Source: Agrocybe praecox (lineage: Eukaryota > Basidiomycota > Agaricomycetes > Agaricales > Agrocybaceae). From it: a stretch of 46,700 bases of DNA. Made by a program: the position numbers and the translations under genes. Each line of letters starts with the position of its first letter. Positions within the stretch are counted from its first letter, which is position 1. Positions 41,593 to 46,700 of the stretch are shown piece by piece. Location of the stretch: NCBI GenBank assembly GCA_964017145.1, contig CAXHKQ010000178.1, forward strand, positions 1 to 46,700. Direction: 5' to 3'. Below the pieces are notes generated by a model, which did not search any database, was not told the DNA's origin, and saw only the letters and a program-made list of their open reading frames with translations.

Positions 41593-42150
41593 TTTTTTTT
41601 TTTTTTTTTTTAAAAAAAAAATCAAAGGACCGAAGTCCCACTTGTATTCCAGTGCGTGATTGCAGTCCGGTCCCTACGTTACATACAACAGCATGCTAAG
41701 CAAGATTTACTACTACGCTACGTCTGCGAGGGGGGGCAAAGGCCCGCCAAGATTGCAGACCGCCGTTAGGCGGTCAGAATGTTGCTGGTTCAACGGCACG
41801 GGCGCCGTCGCCAGCGTGTAAGCATTGTGGTCGGGCATCGAGCCCAGCCCACAGTCCACCCCCAACCCAGCCCACAGTCCCCGCTCCACCCAATCCGCAG
41901 TCCCCTCATGTTCCAAGTCGCATCGCCGCTTCCGCTTAGCCCGGGTGCCCCCGAAGGGTCGAGCCGAAGCCCACAAACCAAGGTACCCACTAAAGGGCCC
42001 CGAACGCCCCCGAAGGGTCAGGACGAATCCCACAAGTCTGAGTACTGAGGCGCGCGCCATTGTAATGGCAAAGAGTCCGAAGACCGAGCAGAATGAGTTC
42101 CGCAGTCCGAGAAGAGCATGTCCCGCAGGCTGAGCCGTAGCCCAACCTGC

Positions 42151-44500
42151 TTATCCAACCCCTGCGGGTCGCCTGAATGCAAACGCTGAATCATTGTCAT
42201 CCAGGAATTTGATCAGATGCACCAGGAGTTCCGGTGACCGACCGTCGTGCTCGCGTGTATGTTTCGTACACACTTGCAAAATGTGTGCTCGCGTCTGCAG
42301 GTGGTGGCCGCATTCACATGCATGGGGTTCTTGAATGTTGAAGCGCTCATAATAAGCACCAATGGGAGCGTGATTGAGGATGCATCTGTTCATCCTCGCG
42401 ACGAGCGTTACTAGCCACGGAGCCAAGTACCTTTGTTGAGGTACATTGGCTCGAGTAAATCCCCGGCGAGATTCTTGAGGCACATGAAATTATGCCCTCG
42501 GTAATTGGGGTCCCAGAAGAGAGTCTTCCAGTCCTCCTGTACTGTTTTAGTGACGACCTTTCATACACTATCCAAAGAAGTAGCCGTGTGATCCCCGACA
42601 GGTTCGACTTGAGCCCGACTGATGTCGTTGGCTTCTTGGTGTATCTTCCACTTCAGTTTCGACGGAACCTGAATGAAATCTACGTGGCACGCGGCATCCT
42701 CTTCTAGCCACGGTTTTAGTGCTCTACAGATGGCCAAGGAATGTCCTTGGCCACTATGGAGGGTGGGGTCCAGTGCTCGTTTGGCTGAAGCCATCGAGTC
42801 CGTGAATATAACAATTCGTTCGCAGTCGTCTTGCTGGGTGGCAAGCACGATTGCTGAGCGAATGGCAAAGAGTTCTGCGTCAGGCGCAGTTACTCGTCCG
42901 GCAGGATGTGATACGGTGTGAGTCCGTTCGTGTCCCCGGTATAATAGGGCAGTCGAGACCACCTGTCGTTGTATGTCGTTCGGCACCGAAGCATCGACCG
43001 CACAATACACCGTTGTTTCTTCTTTCTGTGCCTCTTTGAGGAACTTGTTGAGCTCAATGAGCACTGCCTGGCCTGACGCTTCGTCAGTTGGGCAGGGTTC
43101 GAATGTGAATCAGGTGCTGTATAAGTCCAGCAACCTGTTTCCAGGACGAGCCTCTGACGCGACAGGCGTGAAGGACTCTGTGAGTTCAGGGAGATGTCGG
43201 TCTATCTCCATGAGGGCCCCTCCTACCTTTGCTTTCTGAGCAGGAGTAAGCCTTGAAATTGCCAACGGGTGGACGTCAGCCCGATAGTTAGACCGGCCGC
43301 CTAGTTTCTTCAGATGGAGGTGGACGGGGATGAGGCCTGCGAGGGCCTCAACTCCGCCTGTGGGGGAGGTGCGAAATGCACCTGTGATCCAAAGTGCTGC
43401 TTTACGCTGCATTTTGTGCAGGTCTTCGAGGGCTCCCTTAGAGCGGGAGCCTTCGAAGTACCACAGATGATACCCGTACGTTGCGATTGGAAGGACACAC
43501 GCACGGTATAATAGTCGCTTCTCCTTGGGGTGGAGGCCGCGAGTTGAACTTCCAAGCATCTTCATGGCTTTCACCGATGAGAGAGACTTGGTAGAGTAGA
43601 GCTGCACATGCTCTTTGAATGTGAGCTTGTGGTCGAAGTAAAATCCCAGGTAGCGCCAAACGCGCTTGGGGCGAAGGGGGGTGTCCCCTGTGTAGGGGGC
43701 GTAGCCGAGGTCGAGAGGTGGCGGGTCGTAGTTGTGTGACCTGTCGAAGCACGCATATTCAGACTTGTTGTGTTCGAGAATGAGTCCAATGGCGGTGAAG
43801 AGTCGAAGGAGGACTGCATAGGCAGCCACGAGGGTTACCGTGTTCTCCTGGAGGGTTTTGGCTTGGGCAATGCATGTGCCATCATCCACGTAGGATAGAA
43901 GTGATGTCTTGCGGGATATCTCTTCCATCCGCCCTGTCCCACGCCGACGTCTGCCTGATGAGGGTCGGATGTGAACGAATTCCACCTGTATGAGGTGAAT
44001 CGGTCGATGAGGTAGGAAGAGAGGAACCGCGCCACTAGTGGCGAGAACCCCTGCTTCCTGAGTATTGCCTTGAGCATGTCATGGTTAAGAGATGGGAAGA
44101 ACTGGGCGATGTCAAACGCGACAACGCTGGTCTTGAGTCCCTTAGTCCACTCGGTGCAAATCAGATGGGTAAGGTACAACCCTGCGTCTTTGGTTGAGCG
44201 CTGTCGCACTCAACCGACTTGGTTAGGATGAACAAGGTCAAACTTGATCATGTCATATTGAAGACGATTCGAGATCATCTTTTCAATGAGTTTCCCTGTG
44301 GTGTTCAATAGCACAATGGGCCGGAACGCTTTGGGGTCTGAATATGTAGGTTTACCTGGCTTCGGTATAATGACCGACGTCGATTCCTTAAAGTGCCTTG
44401 GCCAATGCCCGACACGAATGCAGGCGTTGGCTAGGTCGATAAGAAGTTGAGAACTGGCCAGGACACATGGTCCGGGCCTAGGGAAGAGAGACTTGAACAA
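42151..44500 (-). pseudogene. LINE G ORF2, RT, RNase H and C-terminus
   Basis: RT is present up to GVGQG and again from MEEISRKTSLLSYVDDG, but the motif between them (ALSPILSALY) is deleted. RNase H has YCAVDASV, DAELFAIRSA and IFTDSMASA; the C-terminal HACECGHHLQTRAHILQVC is kept. A stop also lies at 44210-44212. The N-terminal RT frame is offset from the endonuclease frame at the same place as in copy C. Confidence 0.88.
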
Positions 44501-45825
44501 GACGCAAGCGCTTCATCCAATTCTAACTTGGAGAATGAGGGCCAGTCCCTTTCCTGAAGAGTGGGGAGGGGATCTAGCACTGTGAGATCTACCACTCGGC
44601 CGGAGGCCGAGTTGTAGGTGTTATGGAGGGCGTCCTATAGGGAGTCCATTCCGTGGCAGGGCTGTCCTTGGTATTGGATAGCTTCACAGGCGAGTAACTT
44701 GCGCTGTTTGACCCATTCCATTAGGTCCCACGGGCGTCTGTTAGTGTATGTGATTTCTATGATCCGAAGTTCAAAGAAATCGCGCTTGACATCCTTAACG
44801 GTTTTGCGAAATGCTTTCCACTTCTCGTCGGTTTTATCCAGACGACATGCAGCTAGCGTGTTTGTGCACTCATCGTTCCACCATGGTTTCTAGTGCTTTG
44901 TGATTCGGGTTTCCTTTGCATGGGCATCCCACGCAGCGGTGAAGACGTTGGCAAGGGCTTGCGCCACTCGCTCAACATCATCCCTGGTTTCGAGAAGTTC
45001 TACCTCTATGGCAGCAACTTTCCCAGGCAGCTCGGTCTTCCACGCTTTGTAAGCGTCGGAGCCCTTTGCGATTGTAAAGCGGATCACATCTTCGACGTCA
45101 TCCGCTAGTTTGACCGAAGCTATCAACGGTATGTGATCCGTTCGCCCCTGATGTTCTGGTGCACGAGTGACGCAACTTCTCGCTGACTCAGCAATCCCAT
45201 GGAATACCAGATCTATGACCGATGGCCGAAGGTCTGGATTGTTGGAAATAAATGTGGGACCCGGATTGGACAGTTCTGTCCATTCTAGGTCGAGTTCGGC
45301 GGCTATGTCTAGTAGCGCTATGGCATCCCACCGATGATATGTGACATTGGGGTCCCATATTCTCAAGTGAGTGTTAAAGTCGCCTCCCATATAGTGGAAG
45401 CGGGGTAGTTCGTCGACGTGGTCCTGTAAGAACCGAATCGCTGTGCTGCCTTCATCTGAATATACATTCATGAAGTTATAAGTCTCGTTGCCTTGGAACA
45501 ACGAGAGAACAAAAATGTCGCGATGATCAATAAGATCTCACCTCATCGAAGGGCGGAGCCTCTCGAGTCGTTTTGACACGTATGCCATGACTCGGGGAGG
45601 AATCTCCTCGTTTTCCGGGGGGCGTACCATATACAACCATGCAGGATTATCGCCTTCCTTATTAGATGAAGAGGGCGCTTGTCTTATTATCTGCCACGGC
45701 GGTTCTTGTATAAAGATGACATCAACCGTATCGATTAACGTCTCGAGTAACATGTGTAGGTAATCATACTTCTTAGCTACATTGTGCGAGTATATACTAA
45801 TCTCCCTGCCTAGGCCGTTGCGCAT
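44501..45825 (-). pseudogene. LINE G ORF2, endonuclease part
   Basis: It begins at ATG 45823-45825 within TAATG. It encodes VQEPPW-like IQEPPWQII, GGDFNTHLRIWDP and RTDHIPL. A TGA at 45538-45540 replaces an Arg codon (MRRDL in copy C) and a TAG at 44890-44892 follows ITKH. A 12-bp region after NKEGDN is lost relative to C. Confidence 0.88.
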
Positions 45826-45893
45826 TAAGCTACGGGGAGGGGGTTAGTACGATCGCGGATATTCTGTCGCAAGCGACGAACCTCTGCATATTT

Positions 45894-46367
45894 TGTTAGA
45901 AATTGACCTCTAACGTAAGTAAAAGTCAATAGACTTATAGTTAACAATAGAGCCAAGTTTCAATGCGCAACAATGACTAGTCTTATGAAAATAGTGTATT
46001 GCTTCTATATAATCCCAAACCCAATCTAGTGTCTTGAGTACTCCCCAGACATAGTAGGAATACTGCTTTGTTTGTTCCTATTTACCCCAAAAATCCCTAG
46101 GTGCGAATATAGGTGCCCACAATATTGCGTTCAAAATCAGTGGTGCACCAAACGAAGTTCTACACTACAAATTATATACTGCCGGATTCGTCTCCTTCAG
46201 GAGATTCCGAATCCTGAAAGATCTCGTCCATAGCTCTACTCTATAAATAGTTATTTACGAAATACTGTCCAAAAACAGGGAAAAACACCGAAATCTATGT
46301 AAAGTCCATATGTACAAGTCCAAAATCAAAGTGTTTGATTACTAATTTCAACACACAGGGCAGATGA
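45894..46367 (+). repeat. LTR-like repeat, tandem copy 1 (474 bp)
   Basis: It begins TGTTAGAAATTGACC and is followed by an almost identical unit at 46368. The TGTTAG...CA style is typical of fungal copia LTRs. A TATAAATAG lies at about 46239. No coding sequence. It directly abuts the truncated end of LINE G. The type is inferred from the terminal sequence only. Confidence 0.55.
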
Positions 46368-46700
46368 TGTTAGAAATTGACAATAGTGTAACCAATAGTC
46401 AATAGACTTATAGTCAACAGTAAAGTCAAGTCTCAAGTGCACAACAATGACTAGTCTTAATGAAAATAGTATATTGCTTCTGTATAACCAAAATCCCAAT
46501 CTAGTGTCTTGAGTACTCCCCAGACATAGTAGGAATACCGCTTTGTTTGTTCCTATTTACCCCAAAAATCCCTAAGTGTGAATATAGGTGCCCACAATAT
46601 TGCGTTCAAAATCAGTGGTGCACCAAACGAAGTTCTACACTACATATTATATACTGCCGGATTCGTCTCATTAAGGAGATTCCGAATCCTGAAAGATCTC
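46368..46700 (+). repeat. LTR-like repeat, tandem copy 2 (runs off window)
   Basis: It starts TGTTAGAAATTGACAATAG and matches copy 1 with a few substitutions and small indels to the window edge. Two adjacent copies with no internal region suggest tandem solo LTRs, a satellite, or LTRs that recombined. Confidence 0.55.

Larger units (their letters stand above)
41593..45893 (-). mobile_element. LINE copy G, nearly complete ORF2, 5'-truncated in ORF1
   Basis: T/A tail at 41593-41621, a full 3' UTR, all of ORF2 and the last 70 or so bases of ORF1, ending at 45893 against an LTR-like repeat. No target duplication is visible. Compared with C it lacks about 70 bp of RT at 43929, about 60 bp at 43283 and 15 bp at 42412. 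It carries several stops and represents a second subfamily (for example TTTCTTCTTTCTGTGCCTC at the RNase H start). Confidence 0.9.

Overview
The window looks like repeat-choked nuclear DNA of a mushroom-forming basidiomycete (Agaricomycetes). The grounds are short 50-70 bp introns, a Plavaka-type transposase, a Tad/I-like LINE with endonuclease, reverse transcriptase and RNase H, and Ty3/gypsy and Ty1/copia elements of basidiomycete type. No rRNA, tRNA or CRISPR array was seen. Family calls come from reading motifs; no database search was run.

Layout. 1-2.7 kb: AT-rich, non-coding, with a diverged tandem duplication and a broken Tc1/mariner transposase. 2.7-8.9 kb: an 11-exon unknown gene (minus; DUF6532-like C-terminus, my recollection) and a Plavaka transposase pseudogene (plus) diverge from a 173-bp spacer. 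8.97-9.77 kb: a 3-exon coiled-coil gene. 10.2-10.4 kb: a plus-strand ORF cut by an LTR.

10.4-45.9 kb is a nest of transposons that can be unpacked from target-site duplications (TSDs) and restored reading frames. Labels used below: Q, degraded gypsy (minus), the outermost host; A, LINE inserted in Q; B, M and N, LINE copies inserted in A; L, a LINE 3' end inside M; J, a copia element inside M; E (long-arm foldback element), F (complete gypsy) and C (full-length LINE) all inside J; D, a LINE fragment inside C; I, a solo-LTR-like insertion inside N; G, a large LINE copy next to Q. The deepest chain is Q > A > M > J > C > D. The two LTRs of J differ at only about 2 of 417 positions, so everything inside J is very recent.

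45.9-46.7 kb holds two tandem copies of a 474-bp LTR-like unit that begins TGTTAG.

How the parts work: each autonomous element carries its own machinery. The LINE has a nucleic-acid-binding ORF1 and an EN-RT-RNase H ORF2 that meet at a TAATG stop/start. F has Gag and PR-RT-RH-IN. J has Gag-PR-IN-RT-RH, a half-tRNA primer site and a polypurine tract. Several LINE copies show the marks of target-primed reverse transcription: 5' truncation, 10-16 bp TSDs and A-rich tails. The LINE tail is odd, a T-run followed by an A-run. Two copies carry internal duplications that look like template jumps during reverse transcription.
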